Position numbers and translations under genes: made by a program. DNA of 6,516 bases, taken from positions 1-6,516 of the forward strand of contig JAIRWW010000207.1 of assembly GCA_031268685.1 (NCBI GenBank), read 5' to 3'. The notes under the pieces are model-generated. The model was not told the origin of the DNA. It was given only the letters and a program-made list of their open reading frames with translations, and did no database searches. Shown here one piece after another: positions 5,333-6,516 of the stretch. This DNA is from Azoarcus sp. (GTDB lineage Bacteria > Pseudomonadota > Gammaproteobacteria > Burkholderiales > Rhodocyclaceae). The stretch's first letter is position 1, and each line of letters begins with the position of its first letter.

Positions 5333-6516
5333 GCGTTGGACGCGGCAGCGTCCTGCGCTCGCAGCTTGCGTTCAGCGCGGTAGAGCGCGGGCATGGCCAG
5401 CGCATGGTAGAGCGGCACGCGGCAGACCGACCTGGAAATGCCGTAGGCGATGGCGGCGACAGCCATGAGCGGGAGCAGCATCTGGTGGTTGTCGGTCATT
5501 TCCATGACGATGACGAAAGCGGTGATGGGCGACTGCGTCATGGCCGCCAGGAAACCCACCATGCCGAGGACGAGAAAGGCGGCGTGGTTTTCGGCGGGTA
5601 TCTCCGGCAGCAGCGTTGCGATGATCGTGCCCAAGCCCGCGCCGACGGCGAGCGCCGGGGCGAACATGCCGCCGGGAATGCGCGCGGCGAAAGCCAGCCA
5701 GATGGCAGCCATTTTGAAGAGCATGAAATACAGCGGCAGGCGTGCTGCGCCTTCGAGCGCGGCGCGCGTTTCGGCGTAGCCTGTGCTGTAGATGAGGCCG
5801 CCGCTCGCCAGTCCGAGCAAGGCAGTGCCAAATCCGCAGGCGGCGGCGAAAGCGATGGGTCGGCGTTGGGCGAATTCTCCGGCTGGGCCGGGCAGGCCGC
5901 GCGAGGATGCGATCAGAAGGCGGGCGAAGCCGCCGCCGAAAAGACCGCCGAGGATGCCCGCCGCCAGCACGGGCCATACGCCGCCGGGCCAGCCCAGTCC
6001 GGTGCCTGCGTCGGTATGGCCGAAATAGGTGTAATTGCCCAGTATTGCCAGCGACATCAGACCGGCGAGAATGACCGCGATCAGTGTTGTACTGTTGCCA
6101 CGGAAGGCGCGATAGCGGCACATTTCTTCGATTGCGAACATGATGCCGCCCAGCGGCGTGTTGAACGCGGCGGCGATGCCCGCGCCCGCGCCCGCGGCGA
6201 TCAGATCGCGGCTCGGCGCGATATGGCCGAAGCGGCCTCCGGCGAGCATGTGCATGGCGGAAGCGCCGACCTGCACCGACGGGCCTTCGCGGCCGATGGA
6301 AGCGCCGACGAAAAGACCCCCGAGCGTCAGAAAGACTTTGGCGATAGCGAGGCGGAGCGATAAAAACTGCCTGCGCACGCCGGGATTTTCGGTCAACGAA
6401 GCCGCGATGGCCTGTGGAATGCCGCTGCCTTCCGTGCCGGGGAAAAACCGCGCGGTCAGCCATGCCAGCGCGGCGAATCCGGCTGGGGCGATGAAAAGCG
6501 CGGCCCAGGGCGCGGC
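5317..6516 (-). CDS. ClC-type voltage-gated chloride channel / H+/Cl- antiporter (partial, N-terminus missing)
   Basis: 399 residues are visible; the frame is open to the right edge, so the start lies outside the window and probably about 30-60 residues are missing. Visible ClC signatures in order: GSGIP (30-34), carrying the chloride-coordinating serine; GREGPSVQ (75-82), with the gating glutamate at 77; FAIEEM (127-132), with the glutamate matching the internal proton-transfer Glu203 of E. coli ClcA; GGMFAPALAVG (282-292), the second selectivity motif; TQSPITAFVIVMEMTDN (about 327-343); and PLYHAL (368-373), with the tyrosine corresponding to Tyr445. Presence of both glutamates and the tyrosine favours a coupled 2Cl-/H+ exchanger over a passive channel, as in acid-resistance ClcA. 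The C-terminus is short, with no CBS domains. Homologues of this type sit in the inner membrane as dimers. The stop codon lies inside the rlmJ 3' end. Confidence 0.95.
   Translation of the reverse strand, partial: AAPWAALFIAPAGFAALAWLTARFFPGTEGSGIPQAIAASLTENPGVRRQFLSLRLAIAKVFLTLGGLFVGASIGREGPSVQVGASAMHMLAGGRFGHIAPSRDLIAAGAGAGIAAAFNTPLGGIMFAIEEMCRYRAFRGNSTTLIAVILAGLMSLAILGNYTYFGHTDAGTGLGWPGGVWPVLAAGILGGLFGGGFARLLIASSRGLPGPAGEFAQRRPIAFAAACGFGTALLGLASGGLIYSTGYAETRAALEGAARLPLYFMLFKMAAIWLAFAARIPGGMFAPALAVGAGLGTIIATLLPEIPAENHAAFLVLGMVGFLAAMTQSPITAFVIVMEMTDNHQMLLPLMAVAAIAYGISRSVCRVPLYHALAMPALYRAERKLRAQDAAASNAHSMQ

Noticed and set aside
5059..6363. 434-residue plus-strand open frame opposite the ClC gene
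   Set aside because: It is a low-complexity A/R/G/E-rich shadow of the ClC gene and overlaps rlmJ in another frame.
1..6516. CRISPR array, insertion sequence, tRNA, integrase, toxin-antitoxin or defence genes
   Set aside because: I looked on both strands and saw no regularly spaced repeats, transposase motifs, tRNA cloverleaf or such proteins; nearly all bases are accounted for by core genes.

Overview
This window reads as an ordinary, compact, GC-rich chromosomal core segment of a proteobacterium, most likely a betaproteobacterium. The grounds are the cassette of a short coiled-coil ZapB-like protein, ZapA and 6S RNA in that order, a long-form IlvD close to the E. coli enzyme in length and Fe-S motif positions, an RlmJ of E. 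coli length, and high-GC codon use throughout. I cannot name a genus from sequence alone.

Layout from left to right. The minus strand carries the N-terminal part of a YcbL/glyoxalase-II-like metallo-beta-lactamase-fold hydrolase (running off the left edge). Upstream of it on the same strand is a TSUP (TauE/SafE) membrane transporter. A strong hairpin terminator at 1214-1244 separates this pair from a minus-strand cell-division and regulatory cassette: a 63-residue coiled-coil protein, zapA (ATGA overlap, with a strong Shine-Dalgarno pointing to an internal start), and the 6S RNA gene ssrS at about 1251-1434, which has no ORF. After about 300 bases without a recognised gene comes ilvD, also on the minus strand. 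ilvD is divergent from rlmJ on the plus strand. Their shared 320-base upstream region holds an exact 15-bp tandem repeat built on GCGATCGC and a 13-bp perfect palindrome. rlmJ ends tail-to-tail with, and overlapping by 16 bases, a minus-strand ClC-type chloride/proton antiporter gene that runs off the right edge.

The genes are mostly housekeeping and do not form one pathway: branched-chain amino acid synthesis (ilvD), 23S rRNA methylation (rlmJ), Z-ring assembly (zapA and the ZapB-like protein), global RNA polymerase regulation (6S RNA), and anion transport (TSUP, ClC). I found no mobile element, CRISPR array, defence or toxin system, and no clear sign of an undescribed multi-gene system. The observations most worth checking are the repeat and palindrome between ilvD and rlmJ, two possible leader peptides (before the ZapB-like gene and before the TSUP gene), the zapA start, and the DPSY variant of the RlmJ catalytic motif.
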